Shown: positions 55,869 through 64,000, counted from the first letter of the stretch. The stretch: 64,000 nt of DNA from Paludisphaera mucosa (GCF_029589435.1 NZ_JARRAG010000001.1:734808-798807), one strand, 5' to 3'. Notes: a model not told the origin generated them from the letters alone. Made by a program: numbers and translations.

Positions 55869-56792
55869 TCAGGCCGCGGCGTATTCGTCGCCCCAGAAGA
55901 GGTATTCGTTGCTGTCGGCCGGATAGCGGCGGATCTGGTCCTGGAGCTGGTCGAGGAAGCCCTGGACGTGGCCGCCGGCCTGGGCCTCGTCCTGGGCGTC
56001 GCGGGGCAGGACGAAGTGGGGATGGAACTGCATGTGGTACCGCGAATCCTCGCCCACGCGGCAGAAGACCGGGACGACGGGCGCCTGGGTCATCGCCGCC
56101 AGGGCGATCCAGGTCGTCGAGAAGGTGTAGCGGCGGTCGAGGAACCGGGCCGTGGTCGTCAACTGGCCGCTCCAGCGGACGTCCCCAGCCAGGAACAGGA
56201 GCATCCCCGACTTGAGCACGCGGGCGGCCCGCAGGATGCTGCTGGCGGCGTCGGAGGCGTCGCCCTTGCGGGAGATGAACAGCTTGTCCTGGCTGAGCGG
56301 GCCCTCGTGGTCGAAGCGCGAGGCCATGAACTTCGAGAGGCTGCGCGGCTTCTCCATGTAGAGCTTGACCGGGTAGTCGTTGCGGTAGAGCCAGTGCGCC
56401 GGCAGCATGTGCGCGCCGAAGTGGCTGGTGAGCACGATGCACCCCTTGCCGAGCGCGCGGGCGGCGTCGAGGTGCTCGCGGCCCTCGACGTCGAACATGC
56501 CCAGGGCGCGGGCGTTGGAGGGGACGTCGACGAGCAGGTCGCGCGACCGCCAGAGGATGTGGTTGCCGGCGAGGCGGTTGCTGACCGCGGGGACGTCCCA
56601 GTCGCAGCCCAGGATCCGGCCGCCGCGGGCGACGGCCTCGTCGAAACGCAGCCGCAGGGCCCGGTTCAGGCGATGCTCGAAGCGGCCGATGCCCGAGACG
56701 ATCCGGGCGGCCGTCGGCAGGGGGAGCAGGCGCACCACCGGGAGCGTCCCCCGCAGGAATCTCTTACGGATCTTCACCCCGCGCCGATCCAT
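55869..56792 (-). CDS. LpxL/HtrB-like lysophospholipid acyltransferase with altered motif
   Basis: 307 residues. The lipid A acyltransferase fold is recognisable: FDVEGREHLDAARALGKGCI before the active site and YLFWGDEYAAA at the end. The motif H-x4-D/E reads His124-x4-Met129 (in TSHFGAHMLP), so the acidic partner of the catalytic His is missing. It stands 123 bases behind the ketoacyl synthase gene on the same strand. It may add acyl chains to an envelope lipid. Start ATG at 56792 by position of the first conserved segment; a longer Arg-rich extension is less likely. Confidence 0.82.
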   Translation of the reverse strand: MDRRGVKIRKRFLRGTLPVVRLLPLPTAARIVSGIGRFEHRLNRALRLRFDEAVARGGRILGCDWDVPAVSNRLAGNHILWRSRDLLVDVPSNARALGMFDVEGREHLDAARALGKGCIVLTSHFGAHMLPAHWLYRNDYPVKLYMEKPRSLSKFMASRFDHEGPLSQDKLFISRKGDASDAASSILRAARVLKSGMLLFLAGDVRWSGQLTTTARFLDRRYTFSTTWIALAAMTQAPVVPVFCRVGEDSRYHMQFHPHFVLPRDAQDEAQAGGHVQGFLDQLQDQIRRYPADSNEYLFWGDEYAAA

Positions 56793-56915
56793 CGACGTCA
56801 CCTCGATCTTCCCTGCAGGCGGCCGTCGCGCGACGTCGCCGTGACGCCGGCGCCGGCCGGGGCGGAGTTTGGCACGCATGGACGGAAGCGGCAACGCCAA
56901 AATCCGCGCGAGGCG

Positions 56916-58175
56916 TCAGCCGCGGGGCTTCCGGAAGATCAGCACGTTGTTCGTCCCGCCGAAGCCGAACGAGGCGCTCATCACGGCGTCGAGCCGCGCG
57001 GCGCGGGCCTCGTCGGGGACGTAGTCCAGGTCCAGCTCGGGGTCGGGGACGTGGTTCACGGTCGGCGGCACGACCTGGTCGCGCAGCGCCCGCAGGCAGG
57101 CGGCGGCCTCGACGGCCGACGCCGCGCCCAGCGTGTGGCCGATCGCCCCCTTGATCGAGCTGACCGGCGGGGCCTTGGCCCGGTCGCCGAAGACCTGCTT
57201 CACCACGCCGGTCTCGACCTGGTCGTTGATCGTCGTGCTGGTGCCGTGGGCGTTGTAGTAATCGATCTCCTCGGGGCCCATCCCGGCCTTCTCCAGCGCC
57301 AGCTCGACGCAGCGGCGGATCCGCTCGGGGCTGGGGGTGGCCATGTGGTAGCCGTCGGAGTTCATCGCGTAGCCCGCCAGCTCGGCCTGGGGCGTGAGGC
57401 CGAGCCGCTCGACGGCCTTCCCCGTCGCCAGCACGACCATCCCGGCGCCTTCCGACATCACGAACCCCGATCGATCGCGGCTGAACGGCCGGCTGGCCTG
57501 CGAGGCGTCGGCCTCGGAGCGATCGCCGGGCCGGGCGTTGAAGAGGGCCTTCATGGTCGAGAAGCCGTTCACGATCGCCGGCGTGAAGGCGCTCTCGCCC
57601 GCGCCGCAGAGGGCGAGGTCGGCGTCGCCGGCCCTCAGCATCATCGCCCCCATGATGATCGCGTGGCCGCCCGACGCGCAGGCGTTCGCGGGGGCGACGC
57701 CCGGCCCGTAGAGCCGGAGCTGCTGCGAGATCTGGCCGCCCGCCTGATTGACGAGCAGGCCTGGGACCAGGAACGGGCTGGTCGACAGGTCCTTGCGCTT
57801 CCGCATCCGGGCCTGCTGGGCTTCCAGGAAGTCCATGCCGCCGAAGGCCGAGCCGACCGCCACCGCCACCCGATCACGATCGATGCGGTCCTCGACGCCT
57901 CCCAGCCCGGCGTCGGCCCAGGCGGCGCGGGCCGCGACCATCGCCAGCGAGAGGAACCGGGCCGAGAGCCGGGCGAACTCGCGGTCCTCGTTCCGGGACG
58001 CCGCCTCCAGGCCCTCGACGAGGCCGGCGACGTCCTGCAGGTATTGTTCGCGGTCGAGCGACGCGTGTCGGCGGATGCCGGACTCGCCGGCGATCAGCCC
58101 CCGCCAGGTCGCGTCCATGTCGATGCCCAGGCAGGTGATCGCGCCATGCCCCACCACGAAGACCGGTTCCGCCAT
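56916..58175 (-). CDS. Beta-ketoacyl-ACP synthase (KAS I/II type)
   Basis: 419 residues. Catalytic triad Cys166 in NACASGGHAI, His310 in YNAHGTSTTIND and His347 in KGAIGHTLGA, with Lys342 nearby. This is the condensing-enzyme fold of FabF/FabB. It uses malonyl-ACP to extend an acyl chain. The next gene on this strand is the LpxL-like acyltransferase and an acyl carrier protein lies 1.8 kb away, so the three may serve a special acyl lipid. Whether it is the housekeeping FabF cannot be told from the window. Confidence 0.95.
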   Translation of the reverse strand: MAEPVFVVGHGAITCLGIDMDATWRGLIAGESGIRRHASLDREQYLQDVAGLVEGLEAASRNEDREFARLSARFLSLAMVAARAAWADAGLGGVEDRIDRDRVAVAVGSAFGGMDFLEAQQARMRKRKDLSTSPFLVPGLLVNQAGGQISQQLRLYGPGVAPANACASGGHAIIMGAMMLRAGDADLALCGAGESAFTPAIVNGFSTMKALFNARPGDRSEADASQASRPFSRDRSGFVMSEGAGMVVLATGKAVERLGLTPQAELAGYAMNSDGYHMATPSPERIRRCVELALEKAGMGPEEIDYYNAHGTSTTINDQVETGVVKQVFGDRAKAPPVSSIKGAIGHTLGAASAVEAAACLRALRDQVVPPTVNHVPDPELDLDYVPDEARAARLDAVMSASFGFGGTNNVLIFRKPRG

Positions 58176-58253
58176 CGTCGCCTCGCTCCCTCGGATCCGA
58201 TCGGCTCCCGCGCCGGGCCGGCCGACCTGCTGATTTTCCATCCCCGATGATCG

Positions 58254-58259
58254 TATGAT
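58254..58259 (+). promoter_or_regulatory. Candidate -10 hexamer for the FAH-family gene
   Basis: TATGAT (five of six of TATAAT) 46-51 bases upstream of the ATG at 58305 in the gap divergent from the synthase gene; no good -35. Confidence 0.35.
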
Positions 58260-58304
58260 GACGGCGTCGTCCGCAAGCCGATCGCCTGACCGAGGGACCT
58301 CTCC

Positions 58305-59156
58305 ATGCGGCTCGTCAAGTACACCCTGGCCCCCGAAGGCTCCCCCCGCGTCGGGCTTCTGGACGGCGACTCCATCGTCCCGCTGGGCGAGGGGCCGCTG
58401 CGGCTCTCGGAGATCCTCCATGACATCGACCCGGCTTCCGCCGTGCGGGCCCTCGCCGCTGCGGCCCAGACGCGGCACCAAATCGCCTCGGTCCGCCTGC
58501 TCGCCCCCATCGACCGCCAGGAGGTCTGGGGCGCGGGCGTGACCTACGAGCGGAGCAAGAAGGCCCGCGAGGAGGAGTCGGAGCGGGCGGCGACGTTCTA
58601 CGACCTGGTCTATCGGGCCGAGCGGCCGGAACTCTTCTTCAAGGCCACGCCCCATCGCGTCGTCGGCCCGGGGACGCCCATCCGCATCCGTCGCGACGCG
58701 CGCTGGACCGTGCCCGAGCCCGAATTGGCGCTCGTCGTCTCGCCGAGCCTGAAGTTGGTCGGCTTCACGATCGGCGACGACGTCAGCTCGCGCGACATCG
58801 AGGGCGAGAACCCGCTGTATCTCCCCCAGGCCAAGGTCTACGACGGTTGCTGCGCGCTGGGGCCCGGCGTCGTCCTGGCCGCCGCGGACGACTTCCGCGA
58901 CCGGGAGATCCGCCTGGAGATCGAGCGGGGGGGGAGCGTCGTCTTCCAGGGGGCGACCTCGACCGCCCGGATGGCGCGACGGTTCGAGGACCTGATCGCC
59001 TGGCTGGGACGCGACCAGTCGTTCCCGGACGGCCTGATCCTGCTGACGGGGACCGGGATCGTCCCGCCCGACGACTTCACGCTGGAGCCCGGCGACGTGG
59101 TCCGGATCGCGATCGACGGGCTGGGCTCGCTGGAGAACCCCGTCGCCCGGGGCTGA
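58305..59156 (+). CDS. Fumarylacetoacetate hydrolase family protein (KDA-dehydratase-like)
   Basis: 283 residues. Metal ligands Glu138 and Glu140 in [10 protein letters not shown] and Asp159 in [20 protein letters not shown] are the FAH set. The combination with '[16 protein letters not shown]' and 'CALGPGV' resembles 2-keto-3-deoxy-D-arabonate dehydratase and related sugar-acid enzymes more than true FAH. The ATG is the first after the divergent promoter region. It acts on a 2-keto acid in the cytoplasm. Neighbours do not fix the pathway. Confidence 0.88.
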   Translation: MRLVKYTLAPEGSPRVGLLDGDSIVPLGEGPLRLSEILHDIDPASAVRALAAAAQTRHQIASVRLLAPIDRQEVWGAGVTYERSKKAREEESERAATFYDLVYRAERPELFFKATPHRVVGPGTPIRIRRDARWTVPEPELALVVSPSLKLVGFTIGDDVSSRDIEGENPLYLPQAKVYDGCCALGPGVVLAAADDFRDREIRLEIERGGSVVFQGATSTARMARRFEDLIAWLGRDQSFPDGLILLTGTGIVPPDDFTLEPGDVVRIAIDGLGSLENPVARG

Positions 59157-59277
59157 GGGTCGAGGACGCCGTGGTCGATCGGCTGGAGGCGGAGAAGTCC
59201 GCCGAAGGGTGAAGTGATTCGGGGGTCGGAGCGACCCCCGAACAGTTGACGATCGCGGACGGAGTCCGCCGAGGCGG

Positions 59278-59565
59278 TCAGGGGGTCTTGGTCTCTTCCT
59301 TGGGGGCTTCGACCTTGGGCTCCTCCTTGGGAGCTTCGACCTTCGGCTCTTCCTTAGGAGCTTCGACCTTGGGCTCCTCCTTCGGGGCCTCGACCGGAGG
59401 GGCCACGGCCGGCGGCACGTCGGCCTTCGGCCCGGCGGGCGCGACGGCGGCCGGGGGCGAGGGCGGCGGGGTGGTCGGCGGGACCTCTTCGGTGTTGCAG
59501 CCGCTGATCACCACGCAGAGCCCGAGGGCCGAAGCCGGCAGCAAAGCCTTCAATGCCGTTTTCAT
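59278..59565 (-). CDS. Lipoprotein with VEAPKEEPK tandem repeats
   Basis: 95 residues. The signal peptide ends in a lipobox (VISGC), so the mature protein is a lipid-anchored, Pro- and Lys/Glu-rich rod. Residues 58-93 are four copies of the nine-residue unit VEAPKEEPK (the last ends ETK); before it stands a Pro/Ala linker. It has no folded domain and may be a spacer or a cell-surface tether. The ATG at 59565 is chosen because it starts the signal peptide. Confidence 0.8.
   Translation of the reverse strand: MKTALKALLPASALGLCVVISGCNTEEVPPTTPPPSPPAAVAPAGPKADVPPAVAPPVEAPKEEPKVEAPKEEPKVEAPKEEPKVEAPKEETKTP
59287..59394 (-). repeat. Four 27-bp in-frame tandem repeats
   Basis: Four nine-codon units inside the lipoprotein gene; the DNA units differ at several third positions while the protein repeat is almost exact. 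Confidence 0.9.
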
Positions 59566-59954
59566 CTTGGATGCGCTCCTAACATGAGGGAAGATGCGGA
59601 CGGAGACGTCGATTCGACGTTTCCGGGGCGTCGTTGCTCCCGGCCAGCACACTTGCGTGATGGCCCCGTCTCGCGGAAATCCGGGTTCATTCTAGTGCGA
59701 CGGCGGGGGGGCTTCAACGACCTACCGTCGTTTCATGGCGAGTCTCTTTTTCTACGGGGACTTCGGGTTGCGGCCGATCGCCGCGACCCCCGCCGCCCGC
59801 CACGTCCGACCCGGTCCGAGCCGTCGCCGGAGGCATATCCACCTCCACCGAGGATGCCTTCAAGTTCCCGTCCGGCGACGGCCGATCTGATACGATGAGT
59901 CAGAAGAGCGTCGCCGGATGCGCGACGGTCGCCCCCGAGGACAGGAGGTCTCGC
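59566..59954. other. Divergent gap, lipoprotein / acyl carrier protein
   Basis: 389 bases; only the last 60 could be coding if the ACP began at an upstream ATG (59895). I see no clear promoter pair and no repeat. TACGAT at 59891-59896 is a weak -10-like element. Confidence 0.45.
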
Positions 59955-60233
59955 ATGATCCCATCGACGGTAGCCGCGGACAAGGTCGAGGAAGTCATGC
60001 CGACCGTCGTGGAACTGCTGCGCTCGGTCTCGGAGAAGGCGAAGCTCAGGTCCATCCAGGCGGACACCTTGCTGCTGGAAGACCTTGCGCTCGACTCGCT
60101 GGACATGGTCCGCGTCGTCATGTCGATCGAGGACCGCTACGGCGTGAGCATCGACCTCGACGAGGTCGCCGACATGAAGTCGGCCGGCGACGTCGCCCGG
60201 ACCCTGCTCCGGGAATCGAAGTCCGCCGCCTGA
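59955..60233 (+). CDS. Acyl carrier protein
   Basis: 92 residues, typical size. The phosphopantetheine attachment Ser48 is in LEDLALDSLDMVRVV, followed by the helix EDRYGVSIDLDEVADMKSAGDVA. AGGAGG six bases before this ATG fixes the start over an upstream ATG. It carries acyl chains for a synthase; the nearby ketoacyl synthase on the other strand is a possible partner. Whether it is AcpP or a special ACP is open. Confidence 0.93.
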   Translation: MIPSTVAADKVEEVMPTVVELLRSVSEKAKLRSIQADTLLLEDLALDSLDMVRVVMSIEDRYGVSIDLDEVADMKSAGDVARTLLRESKSAA

Positions 60234-60888
60234 CCCTCGCCCGCGCATCCGGGCGAGTCCGACCGGCTCGCCCTGCTCCCAACGCCCCGCGCGACGACCC
60301 TCCTCGGCGTCCTCCCACCTCGGCGCGATGGTCCTTTTCGAGTCCGATCCGACTCGCCCTTCCTCCTCCCGTCGCGGGTCGCTCGACCCTTCTCGACGAG
60401 GCTCGCCTCCATCAAGGTCGTCCGAATCGAAGGTCCCCTATAGGGGCCGACTTCCGCGTTCGACGACGTCGATCGTGCGGGCGGATCTCACAATCGCGAT
60501 TGTCCGCGTTACACGGGTTTTGTAAGAACTTCCCGCGGCGACATCTTGAATCGCACTGCGCAGCGAAGGGGTTGCGACCCCGCGACGAAATGAGGTCGAC
60601 CCGTAAAGCCCTGATAAATCATCGATTAGAGTGTGACCACGACGGTGCGACGGGCGATCCGACCGTGTCCGGGGATTTCTTCCGCACGGACGGCGCGGGC
60701 TTTGCTATCTAGGGGAAACGCTTCAACAGATCCGCCGGACGCCGTCGCCGATGCGGATCGTTCCCTCCAGGGCGGCGCACGACGACAGCCGGGTCAGACG
60801 ATCGATGTTTGCGACGACGCGACGGATCGAATGCAGTCCCGCCGACCGTTCAGGATGACTGGTCGGACGCAGGAACACGGAGGTGTGT
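60234..60888. other. 655-base intergenic region before the PEP-CTERM metalloprotease
   Basis: No gene recognised. 60480-60640 is less GC-rich than its surroundings and holds the palindrome at 60490-60503, a five-pair hairpin GGGGT-TGCG-ACCCC at 60568-60581 and AT-rich stretches such as GATAAATC. TGCTATCT at 60703-60710 is an extended -10-like element. Long leader or a small RNA are both possible. Confidence 0.5.
60490..60503. promoter_or_regulatory. 14-bp perfect palindrome
   Basis: ACAATCGCGATTGT is a perfect palindrome in the long gap upstream of the metalloprotease gene, with outer GCGG/CCGC. A likely binding site for a dimeric regulator, by symmetry only. Confidence 0.4.
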
Positions 60889-62055
60889 ATGGCCCGGATC
60901 AGGACGTTGGCTGGTGGGATCGCCGCTTGGATCGCTGTGTCCACCTCCGCGGCGGCGGCCCCTTTGTCCTGGTTCGATTCGCAGGCCACCCTCACGGCGT
61001 GGTACGCCACCCAGTTGAATAGCGGCGGCAACATCTACGCCCCGCCCTCGTCGGCCAATGCGGTCACGAATCTCACCTCCAATTGGTACGCCCGATCGGT
61101 CCCGGCGCCCGTCGCCGCCCCGGTGGCGAGGACGACCTCCACTTACGCAACCGTCGTGCCGGCGGCCACCTCGAATGTGAGCGTCCTGCCGGCCCCCGTC
61201 GCCGCCGCCGCGCCGACGGTGACGGCCGCCTCGATCACGCCGACGTCGTCCTCCACCACGCCCGCCGCGCTCAGCTACACGCCCCAGGCCACGTTCGGCA
61301 GCTCGACGGGGAAGGCCGACGCCTTCATCAACCTGGGGGGCCAGCCGTACGCCGAGGCCTCGAGCCTGACCGTGGGCGACGCGAAGCCCTGGTACCAGAG
61401 CCCGGCCGCCGCCTCGGCGTTCGGCGGCACGCCCACGGCGGACCAGCAGGCGGGGTTCACCCAGGACGTCCTGAACAAGGTCGAGAAGACGTTCCAGCTC
61501 AGCGGCCTGAACGTCAACCTGACCGCCGACCCCAACGTCCCGGCCTCGCACACGATGAGCGTCGTCTCGGGGGCGTCCTACGGCCCCAACGCCAACGCGA
61601 TCGGCATCACCGACGTCGGCAACAACGGCTTCACCTTCATCGACAAGCTGAACTACGCCACGAACGAGGATCAGCTCTCCTGGGCCGTCGCCCACAACGT
61701 GTCTCACGAGCTGATGCACGCCTTCGGCATCGGCCAGCACCCGGACCAGACCGGCGACTTCATCGACGCCGCGACGGCCAACTGGAATCTGCTCACCGAC
61801 CCCAACACCACGTTCAGCCCGTCGGCCGTCGCCCTGCTCAAGAGCCAGAGCGCCAGCGGCGTCGACGCCGGGAGCATCGGGGCCGAGGTCATGAAGAGCG
61901 GCCTGCTCGCCGCCCAGGAGGACGCCTTCAACGTGGACGGCGACCAGGTGCTGGCGGCGCCCGTGCCCGAGCCGGCCACCCTGGCCGTCTGGGTCGTCGC
62001 CGGCCTCGGCGGGGGCCTCGTCCTCCGGCGTCGCAACGCCCGCCAGGCCGCCTGA
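60889..62055 (+). CDS. PEP-CTERM secreted zinc metalloprotease (putative)
   Basis: 388 residues. Signal peptide at 1-24, a Ser/Thr/Ala/Pro-rich linker, then a domain with HELMHAFGIGQH (273-284), a zinc-protease motif of HExxHxxGxxxH form; Glu274 would be catalytic. The C-terminus VPEPATLAVWVVAGLGGG plus Arg-rich tail is a PEP-CTERM sorting signal for exosortase. The ATG at 60889 has GGAGG upstream; a GTG two codons earlier is possible. Probably exported and attached to or released from the surface. The NF038122-type PEP-CTERM metalloprotease group may be the family. Confidence 0.87.
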   Translation: MARIRTLAGGIAAWIAVSTSAAAAPLSWFDSQATLTAWYATQLNSGGNIYAPPSSANAVTNLTSNWYARSVPAPVAAPVARTTSTYATVVPAATSNVSVLPAPVAAAAPTVTAASITPTSSSTTPAALSYTPQATFGSSTGKADAFINLGGQPYAEASSLTVGDAKPWYQSPAAASAFGGTPTADQQAGFTQDVLNKVEKTFQLSGLNVNLTADPNVPASHTMSVVSGASYGPNANAIGITDVGNNGFTFIDKLNYATNEDQLSWAVAHNVSHELMHAFGIGQHPDQTGDFIDAATANWNLLTDPNTTFSPSAVALLKSQSASGVDAGSIGAEVMKSGLLAAQEDAFNVDGDQVLAAPVPEPATLAVWVVAGLGGGLVLRRRNARQAA

Positions 62056-62187
62056 TCCGCAAAGCCCTCTCGCACCTCCCGCCGGCTGCCTGACCCGGCC
62101 TTGACCCCTCGCCCCTGCTCGTGGTCCGATGACGGATGTCGAGGAATCGCCTCGTCGGTCGAAGCTCCCTACCGCACCCGTGACTCC

Positions 62188-62970
62188 ATGACCGCCTGGG
62201 TCCCCATCGGCCTGACCGCCGTCCTGCTCCTCCTGCCCAGGCTCCTCGGCCCCGGCCGTCGCCCGTCCCGACCGGCCGAGATCGGGTGGAGCCTCATGCC
62301 GCTCTGGTGGCTGGCCCGCCTCTACACCCGCCTGGTGCACGGCCTCCGCAACGAGGGCTGGGCCCCTTTGCCCGAGCACGGGCCGGCGATCTTGATCGCC
62401 AACCACACGTGCTGCGTCGACCACTTGCTCCTGCAGTCGCGATGTCGCCGCGTGCTCGGCTTCATGATCGCCAGGGAGATGTACGAGCTGCCGATCGTGC
62501 ATCGCTTCTGCGTGCGCACCGGCTGCATCCCGGTGAACCGGGACGGCCGCGACATCCAGGCCACCCGCGCCGCGCTTCGGGCGCTCGAAGAGGGCCGCGT
62601 CGTGCCGATCTTCCCCGAGGGCCGGATCACGCCCGAGTCGGGCCGGGCCCTCGGTCCCGTCCGCTCGGGCGCGGCGTTCATCGCCGTGCGATCGGGCGCG
62701 GTGGTGGTCCCGGCGTTCATCTCCGGGACGCCGCCGACGATCGAGATCGGCCCGGCGCTCTGGACGCCCTCGGATTCGAGGGTGGTCTTCGGGGATCCGA
62801 TCGACCTCTCCGACTTCAGCCGCTCTCAGGCCGCCGACAAGGACGTCCTGGCCCAGGTCTGCGAACGGTTCCAGAACGCCCTGCGCGAACTCCAGACGCG
62901 GAGCCTCGGCCGGGACGTGATCGCGCCCGATCCGTCCGACGAGCCCGCCGCCGTCGGTCCGGTCGAGTGA
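62188..62970 (+). CDS. PlsC-type 1-acylglycerol-3-phosphate acyltransferase-like protein
   Basis: 260 residues. One N-terminal helix (about 5-20), then NHTCCVDH (the H-x4-D motif) and FPEGRI (the substrate-binding motif 3) as in PlsC. It transfers an acyl group to a lysophospholipid or similar lipid at the inner membrane. ATG at 62188 gives the membrane helix at the start; a TTG 29 codons earlier is less likely. Its stop overlaps the GTG start of the next gene by four bases. Confidence 0.93.
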   Translation: MTAWVPIGLTAVLLLLPRLLGPGRRPSRPAEIGWSLMPLWWLARLYTRLVHGLRNEGWAPLPEHGPAILIANHTCCVDHLLLQSRCRRVLGFMIAREMYELPIVHRFCVRTGCIPVNRDGRDIQATRAALRALEEGRVVPIFPEGRITPESGRALGPVRSGAAFIAVRSGAVVVPAFISGTPPTIEIGPALWTPSDSRVVFGDPIDLSDFSRSQAADKDVLAQVCERFQNALRELQTRSLGRDVIAPDPSDEPAAVGPVE

Positions 62971-63980
62971 GCCCGCTCGACGTCCGAGCCGTGCTGGATC
63001 GCTACCCGCCGCCCGAGCGACCGCTGGGACCTCCGATCCCGCTGGGGGGCGGCGGCGGCCTGAGCGGGTCGCGATTGTGGCGATACACGTCTCCGCACGG
63101 CGAGCGGGTCCTCCGCGCCTGGCCGCCGGCGACGTCGAGTCCCGAGCGGGTCGTCCGGGTCCACGCCTGGCTGGCGGCGGCCGCCGACCTCGCCTTCGTC
63201 GCCCGCCCGCTGACGACGCACGACGACGCGACGGTCGTCGTGTTCGACGGCCGTTGCTGGGAGCTGACTCCCTGGCTGCCGGGCGAGCCCGGCTCGTCGA
63301 AATCGCCCACGTCCGAGCGCGTCCGCGCCGTCTTCGGGGGACTGGCGGAGCTGCACGTCCGACTCGCTCGCGTGGAGGGCCGGCGCGGCCCGAGTCCGGG
63401 ACTGAACGCCCGTCTTGGCGAGCTGAAATGGCTGATCTCCGGGGGCTTCGACGCCCTGGCTTCGAAGCTCGCGACGAATCGCGACGACCGCTGCTCGCCA
63501 CCGGCGCTCGCCTGGCTGGAGTTGGCGAGGATGGTCGCCCCCCGGGTTTCGACCTCGGCCGCGGCCGTTTCCCGGCGGATCTTGCCCTTGCAGCCCAGCC
63601 TCCGCGACGCCCGGACCGAGCACTTCCTCTTCGCGGGGGACGTTCTCACGGGCCTGATCGATTTCGGGGCGATGGACGTCGAGTCGGCGGCGGGCGACCT
63701 GGCTCGGTTGATGGGGGAATGGCTGCCCGGGGGCGAGTTCGAGCCGCTGCGGTCGGATGGGCTGGCGGCGTATCAGGCGATCCGGCCGCTGGCGGCCGAG
63801 GAGCTTGCGGCGGCCTCGGCGTTCGAGGAGCTCGCCGACGTCCTCATCGCCGAGCGCTGGATTCGCTGGCGGTTCGTGGAGGGGAGGCGGTTCGACGACG
63901 ATCGGGCCTTCGACGAGGGGATCGCCCGGGGCTCGGCCCGCCTGCACAAACTGGCGGCCCGGATCGGGCCGGAAGCCTGA
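62967..63980 (+). CDS. APH-like phosphotransferase
   Basis: 337 residues. Phosphotransferase-family (PF01636-like) kinase. The active site is degenerate but readable: Asp214 in LRDARTEHFLF as catalytic Asp, with His219 at the usual Asn position, and Asp232 in GLIDFGAMD as the metal-binding Asp. The GTG start overlaps the acyltransferase stop (GTGA). Substrate unknown; antibiotic resistance cannot be concluded from this. It is coupled to a lipid acyltransferase, so it may phosphorylate a lipid or amino-sugar precursor. Confidence 0.8.
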   Translation: MSPLDVRAVLDRYPPPERPLGPPIPLGGGGGLSGSRLWRYTSPHGERVLRAWPPATSSPERVVRVHAWLAAAADLAFVARPLTTHDDATVVVFDGRCWELTPWLPGEPGSSKSPTSERVRAVFGGLAELHVRLARVEGRRGPSPGLNARLGELKWLISGGFDALASKLATNRDDRCSPPALAWLELARMVAPRVSTSAAAVSRRILPLQPSLRDARTEHFLFAGDVLTGLIDFGAMDVESAAGDLARLMGEWLPGGEFEPLRSDGLAAYQAIRPLAAEELAAASAFEELADVLIAERWIRWRFVEGRRFDDDRAFDEGIARGSARLHKLAARIGPEA

Positions 63981-64000
63981 GTCAGGGTCGGCGGCCCGAA

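Noticed and set aside
59287-59394. Repeated 27-bp units that might suggest a CRISPR array
   Set aside because: The units are contiguous, without unique spacers, in frame, and code for a protein repeat.
62967-63980. An antibiotic-resistance (aminoglycoside phosphotransferase) call
   Set aside because: Only the general kinase fold is visible and the active-site motif differs; the coupling to a lipid acyltransferase speaks for another substrate.

Overview
The window is very GC-rich bacterial chromosome, most likely from a planctomycete of the Isosphaeraceae type (Paludisphaera/Singulisphaera-like). The signs are the C-terminus of a DUF1559 protein with its H-x9-DG motif, two PEP-CTERM secreted proteins, a SUMF1-domain protein behind a membrane anchor, DUF1080, and M50 peptidase-HlyD fusion proteins. 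I called 53 protein-coding genes. I found no rRNA, tRNA, CRISPR array, insertion sequence or prophage. Most of the window is ordinary dense chromosome.

Layout. 1-3.4 kb: end of a DUF1559 gene, a small lipoprotein, the thyA-folA pair and a secretin-like secreted protein. 3.5-9.3 kb: aldo/keto reductase, a parallel beta-helix secreted protein, a SUMF1-domain membrane protein and a short-chain epimerase/dehydratase. 9.5-18.1 kb: a porin divergent from a three-gene operon (GAF-HlyD hybrid, HlyD adaptor, PqqD-like/M50/HlyD fusion), then a stand-alone M50 protease with a coupled small protein. 18.1-21.1 kb: DUF1080, a hypothetical protein and a LOG-family protein. 21.4-27.4 kb: sugar-phosphate operon (galT, GHMP sugar kinase, phosphohexomutase) followed by a sodium:solute symporter and a 74-residue membrane protein. 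27.7-31.3 kb: a PEP-CTERM protein, hemE and protoporphyrinogen oxidase. 31.3-45.6 kb: a long minus-strand run with three tandem ABC-2-like permeases, a two-domain iron-type permease, a TIM-barrel isomerase, a histidine kinase, a Gfo/Idh/MocA oxidoreductase, a CDP-alcohol phosphatidyltransferase, a membrane glycosyltransferase and a methyltransferase. 45.9-51.9 kb: small conserved hypotheticals, an ADP-ribosylglycohydrolase, a TPR protein and a UbiB-type kinase. 51.9-64 kb: envelope and lipid genes (LptF/LptG pair, aminotransferase, LpxL-like acyltransferase, ketoacyl synthase, acyl carrier protein, PlsC-like acyltransferase), an FAH-family protein, a repeat lipoprotein, a PEP-CTERM metalloprotease and an APH-like kinase.

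The best candidate for an undescribed system is the operon at 11552-16934. A cytoplasmic two-GAF module is joined to a periplasmic adaptor; a second adaptor follows; the third gene joins a PqqD-like domain, an intramembrane zinc protease and a third adaptor. No ABC ATPase or RND pump is next to it, a porin lies divergently upstream, and a strong hairpin closes it. A sensor-gated peptide-processing and export machine is a reasonable hypothesis, but the function is inferred from architecture only. Secondary points of interest are an ARA1-like kinase in the galT operon, a CDP-alcohol phosphotransferase and an LpxL-like acyltransferase with altered catalytic motifs, and a triplicated duplicated-permease array without an ATPase.
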